Positions 25,880 to 34,477 of a stretch of 64,000 nucleotides of DNA are shown in pieces (positions within the stretch are counted from its first letter, which is position 1; each line of letters starts with the position of its first letter). The notes below the pieces were generated by a model. It ran no database searches and had not been told where the DNA came from. It was given only the letters and a program-made list of their open reading frames with translations. Source of the stretch: Promethearchaeota archaeon (GTDB taxonomy: Archaea > Asgardarchaeota > Lokiarchaeia > Sigyniarchaeales > SOKP01). The DNA is taken from assembly GCA_016840085.1 (NCBI GenBank), contig JAEOTA010000006.1:19639-83638 (forward strand), in the 5' to 3' direction. The translations under genes were made by a program, and so were the position numbers.

Positions 25880-27592
25880 ATGAGTGTTTTAACTGAAGAA
25901 GAAATTGAAAAACTGAAAGAAACTCATCCAATCAAACGAATCTTTAGAATTATATTTCTTATTATCGGAAGTATTATTATACTTTTAGGGATATTATTGT
26001 TTTTATTTCAGTTTGATTTTGGAATAACTATTGATGACATTAATATCTCATTTCTAATTGATATAGCAATTATAGTTTTAGGGATGATTATAGCTTCAAA
26101 ATTCTTTATTGCTCCATATTACCTTCGTGAAAATTCTTTGACTATAAAGACTATTCATGATTTAAGGGAGCCAGTTAAGACCTATATTAAATTTTTCTCG
26201 CTTAATATTACACGATTTATAGCTGCTTTACTTTTAACTTTTGCAGGAATCATTTCATTAATTTTTTTTGGATTAGATATAGGACATGAGGTAAAGTATG
26301 GTAGTGCTGTTGTGCTTGGTGGTCCTTCCTGGTTTTATGTAACTGGACTACCTGCATTAGGAATTGGTTTTTCTTTATTACTATACTTCTTTTTAAGTCC
26401 ATTTAAAGGTACTTTTTCGCAATCTGAGAATTTCTTTTTCTTTTATGAAATAAGACCTGGATTTTGTTGGTTGACAGATATTCCGAAGAAAGACATTGAA
26501 GCTGTAAGATATCAAAACAATCATCTTGGTCCAAAACTAAGCTGGATAATGCTCCTATTGCCTTTTATTGTAATGCAGCTAATGACTGCTATCCCTCTTT
26601 TTTTTGCTGAAAGAGCTGGTCCTGAATATGTTTTATCGTGGATTTTTGTGATAATTACTATTTTAGAAATCGTGGCTTTAGCATTTCTTGTTTTAATACC
26701 CCAAAACTATTTTGAAATTGCAACCAGAACTCATTTATATGAAATGTGGTTTTCTCCGTTCAAAATAAAAAATCGATCAGAACTGAGAAAAAAAATAAGT
26801 AATTTCTTAGGATGTGAAATTGACAGAGATAGAGAAAAGAATTCAAAAAGTGTTATAAGTGAATTACAAAAACCATTTTCAGAAGTAAGTGATTCTCATT
26901 TTCATTTATTTGATTTAGTTTTTGGGTTTTTTTTAATAACTTTTGCTATTATTATGTTATCTCAAATGATTCTATTTGGACCATTATTCTGGTGGGTTGC
27001 TTTGATGTATGGCTTTATTCTTCTTGTTAAAGCTTTTTGTTATGATTTTAGTCAAGCAGGGGGAGATATTTTTTCTTATAATAAGGAGAATAAGTTATTT
27101 AAGTTTAGAAGGAAATTTAGCTATAAGTTTCATTATGTTTGTGCCAATAATGTAGAATCTATAGATGTAAGAAAATGGTTTAGGAAACTCGATTTTTTTG
27201 ACGTTTTTGGGCTAGGAGGAATGTTAATAATGTTAACTATCCAACAAATAGAAGGATGGGCACTTGCAGATACTAATTCTTTGATTAATGATAATATCAA
27301 TAGTACATTCTTCATGATAATTGTGTTTGTTTTTGCGATTTTGTATGTATGTCTTCCTATTGATGTAGTAGAATTTAGAACCCCATCAATAACTTATAGA
27401 ATTCGCATATCCTTAAAACCAAGATACCAGAATGCATTAAAAAGATATTATGTAAGCTGTAAAAATTCTATCAGAGAATTATTAAAAGATGATATGAAAT
27501 GGATTTTTATATTAAGAATTAGTATAATTAGCATGATAATAATTGGCTCAGCATCATATTCGATTTATAATATATTATCTTATTTTACTTAA
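25880..27592 (+). CDS. Large polytopic membrane protein, unknown function
   Basis: About 570 residues from the ATG at 25880 (the TTG three codons upstream is unlikely). I count about ten hydrophobic helices: two near the N-terminus, two around residues 105-180, two around 220-275, two around 350-395, one or two around 460-495 and one at the C-terminus, with soluble Arg/Lys-rich loops between. A loop near residue 190 (FFFFYEIRPGFCWLTDIPKK) and one near 400 (FKFRRKFSYKFHYV) look like membrane-proximal PH-like strands, which would be expected on the cytosolic face. No transport or enzyme signature is recognised. Confidence 0.65.
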   Translation: MSVLTEEEIEKLKETHPIKRIFRIIFLIIGSIIILLGILLFLFQFDFGITIDDINISFLIDIAIIVLGMIIASKFFIAPYYLRENSLTIKTIHDLREPVKTYIKFFSLNITRFIAALLLTFAGIISLIFFGLDIGHEVKYGSAVVLGGPSWFYVTGLPALGIGFSLLLYFFLSPFKGTFSQSENFFFFYEIRPGFCWLTDIPKKDIEAVRYQNNHLGPKLSWIMLLLPFIVMQLMTAIPLFFAERAGPEYVLSWIFVIITILEIVALAFLVLIPQNYFEIATRTHLYEMWFSPFKIKNRSELRKKISNFLGCEIDRDREKNSKSVISELQKPFSEVSDSHFHLFDLVFGFFLITFAIIMLSQMILFGPLFWWVALMYGFILLVKAFCYDFSQAGGDIFSYNKENKLFKFRRKFSYKFHYVCANNVESIDVRKWFRKLDFFDVFGLGGMLIMLTIQQIEGWALADTNSLINDNINSTFFMIIVFVFAILYVCLPIDVVEFRTPSITYRIRISLKPRYQNALKRYYVSCKNSIRELLKDDMKWIFILRISIISMIIIGSASYSIYNILSYFT

Positions 27593-27656
27593 TATGTGCT
27601 TTTTTTCTATTTAAACTATAGTTGTAATTTTTATTTCAAGGTATCTTTTTAAATTT

Positions 27657-27920
27657 ATGTCTGAACAAATTTCAATACTATTATACATTAAGAATATGCT
27701 GGCAGATTTGATTTATCTCAATGGAATTATTGCTACAGAGTTAATGAAAGTAACAGAAAATACCGTCACTATTCGCCGTGGTGAAGAATTTTTAGAGAAA
27801 ACAAGTTGTCCATCTGAACATCATGAATTAAATCGAAAAATCATTGAAATTGTAAAAAAGTATCAAAAAAAGCCAGAAGATGTAGTTGGATTGGAAACCC
27901 ATGTCTTAAAACATCTATAA
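27657..27920 (+). CDS. Small protein upstream of the IscU-like gene, unknown function
   Basis: An 87-residue soluble protein with a central segment TVTIRRGEEFLEKTSCPSEHHELNRKI and a helical C-terminus. It contains one Cys and two adjacent His residues but no complete metal site. It precedes the IscU-like gene by 22 bases on the same strand, so the two are probably co-transcribed and it may assist the same process. No family is recognised. Confidence 0.6.
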   Translation: MSEQISILLYIKNMLADLIYLNGIIATELMKVTENTVTIRRGEEFLEKTSCPSEHHELNRKIIEIVKKYQKKPEDVVGLETHVLKHL

Positions 27921-27942
27921 TGAACAAATTGGTTGCTTTAAT

Positions 27943-28380
27943 ATGGCTGATGAATTTAATGTCTTTATAGATCGGCTTCAGAAGAAAATTATAAAAGAAG
28001 ATATTAAGAAGCACAATGAGATAATTGTTAAGTTATTTCACAATCCAAAAAATTGGGGAAAACCTTCAAAAGAAGAAATAATTATTTCTGACGAACGAAG
28101 AGGAGGACCAAAAGAGTATTTTTTAGGATTTTATTTGAAAATAGAGGAAGATATAATTACTAAAGCTAATTTTGTAACAGATGGATGTAGTGTAATGATT
28201 GCTACTGCAAGTCAAACTACAATTCTAATTGAAGGTAAATCTTTACTGTTTGCTAAAAATCTGAAGCCCGAGGATATTGACAAAGCGTTAAATGGATTAC
28301 CAGAAGATGAAAAACATTGTGCTGATTTTGTAATTGAAACTCTAAGAGATATAATTGAAAAATATAAACAAAATCAATAA
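27943..28380 (+). CDS. IscU/NifU-N-like iron-sulfur scaffold homolog lacking the first cysteine
   Basis: This 145-residue protein follows the IscU/SufU fold: FHNPKNWGKPS near the N-terminus (family: NPRNVG), then FYLKIEEDIITKANFVTDGCSVMIATAS with Cys82, and GLPEDEKHCADFVIETLRDII with His125-Cys126 (family: KxHCSxLAxEAL). The first cluster cysteine, normally in GDPxCGD, is absent: the corresponding region reads RRGGPKEYFLGF. IscU-type scaffolds need all three cysteines to assemble [2Fe-2S], so this version may carry a cluster differently, bind zinc, or act in delivery. It lies 22 bases after the small 87-residue gene and 12 bases before the alpha/beta-hydrolase gene. Confidence 0.78.
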   Translation: MADEFNVFIDRLQKKIIKEDIKKHNEIIVKLFHNPKNWGKPSKEEIIISDERRGGPKEYFLGFYLKIEEDIITKANFVTDGCSVMIATASQTTILIEGKSLLFAKNLKPEDIDKALNGLPEDEKHCADFVIETLRDIIEKYKQNQ

Positions 28381-28392
28381 TTTAAATCCATA

Positions 28393-29133
28393 ATGACTGA
28401 TCTAATAACTGAAAATATTGATATTCCAGTTAAATTTGATAACATTAATCTAAAAAGTTCAATTTATTTTACATCAAATACGCCTCCTAAAGCTCCTTTT
28501 ATTGTTAATTTAGCTGGTTTTATGAATCATAGGGAGAATTATCTCGTTAAATTCTTTTCTGAGAGATTTGCAAATGCAGGATATTATGTTTTAGCATATG
28601 ATTATCGTGGCCATGGAGAAACACAAAAACAAACCGGTCCTAGATGGGATCGAATGATAACACAAATTTTTTCAGATATTCATATTGTTCTTAAATGGAT
28701 AGTAGAAAATCAAACAAAGAGGCTTTTAGAAGATAAAATTGCATTGTTTGGAAGGAGTTTAGGGGGTGCGATTATATTATCTCATGGGTATAGAGATAAA
28801 AAAGCAAAAATTTTAATTGCACTGAGTACACGCTATGATTACGAAACAATAAGGGGAAGATATAAAGAAGTTGAAGAGGAAGAAGGAGAAGGGATTATCA
28901 GTAAAATTAGTCCTAAATATTTCTTAAAAAAGGATCCAATGAATAATCAAAGAATTTTAATTGCACATTGTAAAGACGATGATCGCGTTCCTTTTGAAAA
29001 TTTACGTCATATAAAAGAACATCTTGGATTAGATGATGAAAACGTCATTGAGTTTGATACTGGAGGGCATACATTTTCAGGGCATAGAGAAGACATTTTT
29101 AAATACTCTCTTAAATTTTTAAAAAAGTTGTAA
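28393..29133 (+). CDS. Alpha/beta-hydrolase (serine hydrolase)
   Basis: The 246-residue protein has the full alpha/beta-hydrolase plan: an oxyanion strand VNLAGFMNHRENYLVKF, the YDYRGHGET loop, nucleophile elbow GRSLGG with Ser122, an Asp at 195-197 in CKDDDRVPF, and His226 in TGGHTFSGH. It resembles small carboxylesterases and acyl-peptidase-like enzymes without a cap insertion larger than 40 residues. The substrate is unknown; no signal peptide or membrane anchor is visible, so it is cytosolic. Its start follows the IscU-like gene by 12 bases. Confidence 0.85.
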   Translation: MTDLITENIDIPVKFDNINLKSSIYFTSNTPPKAPFIVNLAGFMNHRENYLVKFFSERFANAGYYVLAYDYRGHGETQKQTGPRWDRMITQIFSDIHIVLKWIVENQTKRLLEDKIALFGRSLGGAIILSHGYRDKKAKILIALSTRYDYETIRGRYKEVEEEEGEGIISKISPKYFLKKDPMNNQRILIAHCKDDDRVPFENLRHIKEHLGLDDENVIEFDTGGHTFSGHREDIFKYSLKFLKKL

Positions 29134-29186
29134 AGAAGGAAATAAAGAAAAATTAAGATGCATTAATAAATATTGGAGGAATCATT

Positions 29187-30089
29187 ATGGAAAAAATTCT
29201 TATAGTAGGTCCTGCTTCACAAATTCTAGGGGTTAAAATTGCCCAAGAATTAAGTATTGAAGCTATAAATACTGAAATCAAAAAATTCCCAGACGGTGAA
29301 AATTATTTAAGAATAAATCTTGAAGATGAAACCATAATAGCAGATAAGAAAGTTATAATCATACAATCTACAGGTCCTAGTTCAAGTGGAAATCAAAATA
29401 GTCGATTGATGGAACTTTTTATGATAATTGACTCTGTTAAGCGTATGGGAGCTGCTAAGATAGTTATTGTTGTTCCTTATCTTGCCTATGCACGTCAAGA
29501 TAAAATTTTCAGACCTGGAGAAAGTCAATTTGCTAATGTGATTTTCCGTATTCTAAATTCATTTGGGTTGGATGAATTGTATACAGTAGATATTCATGCT
29601 CCTGAAATTATGGATGAATGTGCATGTAAAGCAGTTAACATCGATTCAATGAAGCTTTTAGCAGATTATATTAAATCTAAAGGAGCGAAAGATATCGTTG
29701 TTGTATCTCCCGATAAAGGAGCTACAGACCGTTCAAAAACTTTTGCTAATCATTTTGGAGAAAATATTCCCATTGAAATTTTTGATAAGGAGAGAGACGT
29801 TAAAACAGGTGAAATACAAATGTCTGGAGCTTTGAATTTAAAAGGAAAAGATGTTGTTATTTCAGATGACATTATTGCCACAGGAGGTACGATGGCTACA
29901 GCAATAAAACTAGCGAAAGAGAGTGGAGCTAATAAGATATTTGCCGTCGCAACACATGCATTATTATTAGGGCAAGCAAAATTTCGAATTTTAAAAGCAG
30001 GGGCTGACGAGATAATAGGAACAGATTCAATTGACAATGAAGTGTGTCAAGTTTCTCTAGCGAAAATTATCGCAGATTACCTAAAATAA
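29187..30089 (+). CDS. prs: Ribose-phosphate pyrophosphokinase (PRPP synthase)
   Basis: The 300-residue enzyme makes 5-phosphoribosyl diphosphate from ribose-5-phosphate and ATP for nucleotide, His and Trp synthesis. Visible motifs are KKFPDGENYLRI (33-43), the ATP site QSTGPSSSGNQNSRLMEL (60-77), the catalytic loop YARQDKIFRPGES (101-113), the metal-binding His in DIHAPE (about 133), SPDKGATDRSKT (about 172-183) and the PRPP loop DDIIATGGT (about 214-222). A strong GGAGG ribosome binding site lies eight bases before the ATG. The length is normal for archaeal Prs. It is convergent with the UPF0200 kinase gene, 14 bases apart. Confidence 0.95.
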   Translation: MEKILIVGPASQILGVKIAQELSIEAINTEIKKFPDGENYLRINLEDETIIADKKVIIIQSTGPSSSGNQNSRLMELFMIIDSVKRMGAAKIVIVVPYLAYARQDKIFRPGESQFANVIFRILNSFGLDELYTVDIHAPEIMDECACKAVNIDSMKLLADYIKSKGAKDIVVVSPDKGATDRSKTFANHFGENIPIEIFDKERDVKTGEIQMSGALNLKGKDVVISDDIIATGGTMATAIKLAKESGANKIFAVATHALLLGQAKFRILKAGADEIIGTDSIDNEVCQVSLAKIIADYLK

Positions 30090-30103
30090 GAGCTTTTTAA
30101 ATA

Positions 30104-30688
30104 TTAATAGTTATTAATGATATCTATGACCACGTCTCTTGTTTTTTTCTTTAAATCCTCAATAGTAGTAGTATTATAGATTATATAATCAGCGTTTTCT
30201 AAGACTTTATCAAGTCCAAATTCAATTTCTCTTTTATCTCTCTCTTGTAAGTCTTTTATACTCTTAGGATCATCACCGCGAGTTCTTTCAAAAAGCCGTT
30301 TAATTCTTTTTTCCTCATCAACTATAATAGCTATAATTGGAAATTTCCAAAACTTTCTAAATATATTAATTTCAGAAAGAGATCTAACCCCATCAACAAA
30401 GATTACTTCTTCTTTTCTATTTTTTATTAAATCTACACATTTTTCAGCAATTATTGCGGAACCCCCTTCCTCACGCAATTCTTTAGCAATCTTACCTATG
30501 TTATTTCCAGAAGGTTCTAAATTCCTTTTTTTTGCTTCATTTCGAACAACATCACCCATTGTTACAACAACCCCTAAATCCTCTATAGCCTCTATTGCTG
30601 TTGTTTTACCCGAACCCGGAAGTCCACAAATTGACAATACCTTTCGGATTTCCTCACTACGCTTCAGTTTCCTCCCTTCCCTTTGCAT
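30104..30688 (-). CDS. UPF0200-family P-loop nucleotide kinase-like protein
   Basis: The 194-residue protein has a Walker A loop GLPGSGKTT (22-30) and the adenylate/dephospho-CoA-kinase-like fold of the archaeal UPF0200 family: VVTMGDVVRNEAKKR, GGSAIIAEKCVDLI, VDGVRSLSEINIFRKFW and FERTRGDDP with the Arg-rich lid. The natural substrate of the family is not established; nucleotide or cofactor phosphorylation is the usual inference. It converges with prs and diverges from the JAMM-protease gene. Confidence 0.85.
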   Translation of the reverse strand: MQREGRKLKRSEEIRKVLSICGLPGSGKTTAIEAIEDLGVVVTMGDVVRNEAKKRNLEPSGNNIGKIAKELREEGGSAIIAEKCVDLIKNRKEEVIFVDGVRSLSEINIFRKFWKFPIIAIIVDEEKRIKRLFERTRGDDPKSIKDLQERDKREIEFGLDKVLENADYIIYNTTTIEDLKKKTRDVVIDIINNY

Positions 30689-30835
30689 TTTATTACTTTT
30701 ATGATTTATTTCTATTACTTTTACTTACAAATTTTACTAATATAATTTAAATATTTAGGATTTGTTTAAATTGCATATAGAATAAGAAATAAAGTTTTCA
30801 AAATATAATATCAAGGAGCATCAAATTCACATAAA

Positions 30836-31963
30836 ATGAGGAAAAGTAAAAGAGTAAGTCCGTTCAAATCACCAGTTCTACTCACACTAAAAGCTTATAG
30901 AAGAATTGTAGGTTATGCTATTAGATATGCTAATAATAATTTAAGTCCCGGTAAATGGCGTGAAGTATATGGAATTTTAGTTGGTTCAATAGAAAATAAT
31001 TTAGAAGTAATCGTAAAAGATGCGATTCCTATGGTTGTTGGGGATAGAGCTGGTGTCAAATATGAAAATAAACAATATGTGGACATGGCTCAAATTGATG
31101 CTTCAGTTTTTGAAAGATCAATTCAGGATAAGAGAAATGATTTTATAATTGGTTGGTGGCATACACATCCCGGATTCGGATTTTTTTATTCACCTATAGA
31201 TCATTTAACTCATTTAGGTTATCAAATCCCAAATCCTTTTGCAATAGGTTTAATTTTTGATCATTGTGAAAAAGGATCTAATGAACATTTTTTAGGAATA
31301 GCAGGTTTAAGACTTAAAGACCCCGACTTAGGATTAAGTTCTACTTATAACCTCATAGAAATGAAATTTGAATTTGACAAAGAAACAATGGTAAAAAAAG
31401 CTGATAATGTTATTAAGAAAGTGAACAAAGATATGGATATAGTATTAAGAGAAATCAAATATATAGATGAAGTACTAAGAAAAAAGGCATTAGCTCAGCT
31501 TCAGAGAAATTATGGATTAATTCTTGTTTCAAAAAAAGATATTGTAGTGACTGATAATGAAGAAGAAGCTGAAGAGGATGAACGTTATTTATATGAGTGG
31601 GATCCTGATTTCTATAAAAAAACATTTAGAATTCCTAAATTTAGAGAAAAAATTGAAAAATCTATATCAACTGCATATGATGAATTAGATAAATTATTTG
31701 AAGAGAAAAAAACAGAAGAATATGAGTTAAAGAAACAGAAATTATCAAAGAAATTACAAAATTCGTTAAAGAAACCTAATGAATGGTATGATAAGCTTAC
31801 GGAAGATTTTTCTAAGAGAATAGAAATTATATCTCCTTATTTCAATTATTTAGACACAAATGAAAGAAAAATAATTGAATATTTTGAACAGAGAAGTTCT
31901 GAATATTATAAAATCTTGGATGTTATAAATCAACGAGCTGAATTAAATCTAGAAGATTTTTAA
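30836..31963 (+). CDS. JAMM/MPN-domain metalloprotease (Rpn11/CSN5-like)
   Basis: The N-terminal 160 residues form an MPN domain with an intact JAMM zinc site: Glu43 in REVYGILVG, His109-x-His111 in WWHTHPGFGF, Ser119 and Asp122 (H-x-H-x7-S-x2-D). This is the active-site set of deubiquitinases such as Rpn11, CSN5 and AMSH, so the enzyme is predicted to cleave isopeptide or ubiquitin-like linkages. The C-terminal 210 residues are Lys/Glu-rich helices, probably a coiled coil for complex assembly, as in Rpn11 and CSN5. Length 375. No ubiquitin, E1 or E2 gene is adjacent, so the substrate system must lie elsewhere in the genome. Confidence 0.88.
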   Translation: MRKSKRVSPFKSPVLLTLKAYRRIVGYAIRYANNNLSPGKWREVYGILVGSIENNLEVIVKDAIPMVVGDRAGVKYENKQYVDMAQIDASVFERSIQDKRNDFIIGWWHTHPGFGFFYSPIDHLTHLGYQIPNPFAIGLIFDHCEKGSNEHFLGIAGLRLKDPDLGLSSTYNLIEMKFEFDKETMVKKADNVIKKVNKDMDIVLREIKYIDEVLRKKALAQLQRNYGLILVSKKDIVVTDNEEEAEEDERYLYEWDPDFYKKTFRIPKFREKIEKSISTAYDELDKLFEEKKTEEYELKKQKLSKKLQNSLKKPNEWYDKLTEDFSKRIEIISPYFNYLDTNERKIIEYFEQRSSEYYKILDVINQRAELNLEDF

Positions 31964-32120
31964 TGAGATTGTTTTAATTTGCATTTATCAAACTTTAAAA
32001 GTATGTAAAAATATTATCAAATTAAGAATTTTGGAAAAATTTAATTAAGATAAGAAATTATTAAAAAATAAGCTTCTTTTTAATAGATTATATTATTTTT
32101 TTTGCGAATGAGGTTCTTTC

Positions 32121-32447
32121 ATGGTTAATGAAACTACAATTATAATAAGAAACCGAAATGAAAAAGATAAATCAATTAAAGACGCCATATTTGCTTTTTC
32201 AGGTGGTAAGAAATCCCTTAAGATAAAGGGTGAAGGTGATGAAATAAGTACTGCTGTGGAAGTTGCAGAAATTCTAAAAAGTCGTATGTATCCTAGGTTA
32301 GAAATTGCAAATGTTTCCTTGGGAAGCCGGCCTTATTTTACAAATAAGCAGCGTGGGCGTAATAACCGAAATTTTAGAAATAGCAAAAATAAAATAGATA
32401 TAGTTTCAAATATAGCAATTACGATCCAAACTAAATCGTATTCTTAA
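32121..32447 (+). CDS. albA: Alba-family nucleic-acid-binding protein
   Basis: The 108-residue protein shows the Alba fold: KSLKIKGEGDEISTAVEVAEILKSR (strand, then helix with the family's VxxAExL-K pattern), a second strand PRLEIANVSLGSRPY, a basic, Asn/Arg-rich hairpin loop (residues about 74-92) for DNA or RNA contact, and a final strand VSNIAITIQTK. The acetylatable Lys position of Sulfolobus Alba is not clearly matched. It is an archaeal chromatin or RNA-binding protein. A GAGG sequence lies nine bases before the ATG. A 56-residue zinc protein gene begins five bases after its stop. Confidence 0.87.
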   Translation: MVNETTIIIRNRNEKDKSIKDAIFAFSGGKKSLKIKGEGDEISTAVEVAEILKSRMYPRLEIANVSLGSRPYFTNKQRGRNNRNFRNSKNKIDIVSNIAITIQTKSYS

Positions 32448-32452
32448 TATTT

Positions 32453-32623
32453 ATGAAATCTAATTTTAAAAATCTTGGTCCATTATTAGGTGAGACTCGA
32501 ACTACAGCGGTTTGTGCAATTTGCAATAATTTCATTTATAAACGTATATATGAAGATGAAAATTCTAAAGGAAAAAAAAAAATTGTATTTGTATGTTTGA
32601 ATTGCTTAAAGAATGAAAAATAG
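32453..32623 (+). CDS. 56-residue zinc-ribbon-like protein next to Alba
   Basis: This short gene is easily missed. It runs from ATG 32453 to TAG 32621-32623. The product has a paired-cysteine site CAICNNF and CLNCLKN separated by a basic loop (YKRIYEDENSKGKKK) and hydrophobic strands, which is the plan of a small zinc ribbon or rubredoxin-like knuckle. It follows the Alba stop by only five bases on the same strand, so the two should be co-transcribed and may act together on nucleic acid. No family is recognised. Confidence 0.62.
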   Translation: MKSNFKNLGPLLGETRTTAVCAICNNFIYKRIYEDENSKGKKKIVFVCLNCLKNEK

Positions 32624-32646
32624 CTTGTATTAGTAATTATTTTTAC

Positions 32647-33468
32647 TTATTCATCAGATTTCTCGGTTTTTTTCTGTCTCCTCTTTTCAAGATATTTTTC
32701 CCAGTCAAAAGACATAATGAAAAACATCACAGTGATTGTAACTAAAAGCAAGATAGCTTCCGTTATTATACCTGATTTGCCATTAGGCTCCAAGCCTTGA
32801 GCTGTAAATCCAACTGCTACAAAAATTGGCCAGCAACAATAGAATAATGTTGTAAAGTTCTTTCCGAGCCACCCAGGTATAATACATTTCCAGAAAGGGT
32901 ATTTAATCATACCTAAAGGAAGGAATAAAATATCATCTGGTAAAGGTGTTAAAGCAAACAGAAAAATATAGAAAGGTGTACGCTTCTCATTTTCAAGAAT
33001 CAATTTTCCAAATCCATTAATATTACTCAAAAGATCTAATTGCCTTTCTTCTGCGATCTTTTTTGTACCATATCCTACCACGTAACCTGTAAGTTCACCT
33101 AAAGCACTACCTAAACCTCCTGCTATAGCAAGGCCTAAGATTTCAATCCAGAAAGAGCTTGATAAAATTATTTGTCCTAAATTCAACCCAATATTAATAT
33201 ATCTAAGAAAGATTGAATTTGAAAGAGAAAAAAGTACAAAAGGAAATGGAACTGGAAATCCAATTGATGCTGAACCTAAAAAACAAATTACGAGAGATAT
33301 AATTATTGCCCAAAAATAATTTGTACCCTCTGTGATGCGAGTTAAATCTTGTCTCGATTCAATTATTGCGAATTGTACATTTGGAACAAAAAGAAATAGT
33401 ATAAGATATATTATAACAATTAGATAAAAAACGATAAAAACAATAATCAATTTTCTTGAAACTGCCAT
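32647..33468 (-). CDS. VTT/DedA-family (SNARE-associated) membrane protein
   Basis: A 273-residue protein with five or six hydrophobic segments. The VTT-domain core is present: a re-entrant region with GGLGSALGELTGYVVGYG, then the conserved FALTPLPDDILFLPLGMIKYPFWKCIIPGWLGK, matching the family pattern F-R-(L/F)-(L/T)P-P-(D/G)-x2-x3-x-G. Eukaryotic relatives (TMEM41B, VMP1) are lipid scramblases; bacterial DedA proteins transport carrier lipids. A scramblase or lipid-flipping function is inferred. The C-terminus is Lys/Arg-rich. It lies four bases after the cyclophilin-like gene and is probably coupled to it. Confidence 0.8.
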   Translation of the reverse strand: MAVSRKLIIVFIVFYLIVIIYLILFLFVPNVQFAIIESRQDLTRITEGTNYFWAIIISLVICFLGSASIGFPVPFPFVLFSLSNSIFLRYINIGLNLGQIILSSSFWIEILGLAIAGGLGSALGELTGYVVGYGTKKIAEERQLDLLSNINGFGKLILENEKRTPFYIFLFALTPLPDDILFLPLGMIKYPFWKCIIPGWLGKNFTTLFYCCWPIFVAVGFTAQGLEPNGKSGIITEAILLLVTITVMFFIMSFDWEKYLEKRRQKKTEKSDE

Positions 33469-33472
33469 TTCA

Positions 33473-33862
33473 TTATTGTCTCTTAGTTATTTTTGTATTC
33501 AACCCATTCCGTGCTTTTAAGAGTAATTCTAGATTAGAACTAACTTTCCCTATCTTATTCACTTTATTCGGCATTTGAAAATTTTCTATTATTATAATAA
33601 ACTCATCTGTTTTAGGATTATAGACAATATCTCCTTGTTCCACAATTTTTGTGGATTTGGGATTAGGCCCTTTATATATCTCTAATCCAGGAAGAGTCCA
33701 ATATTTTTTTGTCCCGAAACTAAATCGACCTCTCAACACGAATGGCAGTTTATCAATTATCGCATCAGCGGAAAGAGGAGTAATATATCTGATGATGTGA
33801 CCCTCTAATGTGCCAATTCCAAATAATTCAATCTTTATTGGTACTAAGCCTGTATCGCTCAT
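33473..33862 (-). CDS. Cyclophilin-like fold protein (DUF369/TM1367 type)
   Basis: A 129-residue protein with the strand order and motifs of the archaeal/bacterial cyclophilin-like domain: IKIELFGIGTLEGHIIRY, TPLSADAIIDKLPFVLRGRFSF, LEIYKGPNPKSTKIVEQGDIVYNPKTDEFIIII. The family's prolyl-isomerase activity is unproven, and the classical catalytic Arg cannot be aligned with confidence. It is upstream of the VTT membrane protein gene and separated from it by four bases. Confidence 0.72.
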   Translation of the reverse strand: MSDTGLVPIKIELFGIGTLEGHIIRYITPLSADAIIDKLPFVLRGRFSFGTKKYWTLPGLEIYKGPNPKSTKIVEQGDIVYNPKTDEFIIIIENFQMPNKVNKIGKVSSNLELLLKARNGLNTKITKRQ

Positions 33863-34477
33863 TTTAATAAATATAATTCGAGTATTGATCTTTATTTTAT
33901 CTTTTATTAATTTTCTAATTCATTAAATATTTGTTAAAAAAATCAAAGAATTTATTATTTATCTTAATAAGAAGATTTAAATAATCAAATTATCATATAT
34001 CTATTTGGACAATAGGTAGATATTGCATTGGAATTAGATACATAATTGCGGTTTAAACACCGATTCAAATTAATTTGATTCCTTTTTTCCGACAATTTTT
34101 TTATTTTTGATTTCAAATCATTTAAAACAATCCTAGATATATATTCAATTTGATTCCCAATGTTCCTGTAGTGCTCAATATTAAAGCTCAGAAGCTTGAA
34201 TTTTTACATAACTTCTGTAAAACCAGCAGAAAAATTAGCACTTTGGAGCTAAAATATAAGTTTATCATCTACGTAACGATTTAATTTATACATTCTTTAT
34301 AAGAGAGACTAGTTTACATAGATAATTTAAGTTCTGCTGATAATATATTGTTGTTTTATGATACTTGAGACATAAAAACAGCAAGAACATACTTTCTATA
34401 AAAAATAGTAAATAGGAGCTTTGATTACTTAATTGTTTCTTAGGATTATGCCTTTCTTAAGTTCCTTTGAATCAATT
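33863..34477. other. Gene-free intergenic region
   Basis: About 615 bases without a convincing reading frame. I looked for tRNA cloverleaf elements, direct repeats of CRISPR size and box C/D pairs and found none. It lies downstream of the nucleotidyltransferase gene end (34478, minus strand) and upstream of the cyclophilin-like gene start (33862), so it contains that gene's promoter at its left end. Confidence 0.5.

Noticed and set aside
33863..34477. Possible tRNA, CRISPR array or guide RNA in a long spacer
   Set aside because: No cloverleaf with a GTTCRA-type arm, no regularly spaced repeats and no C/D box pair could be found.
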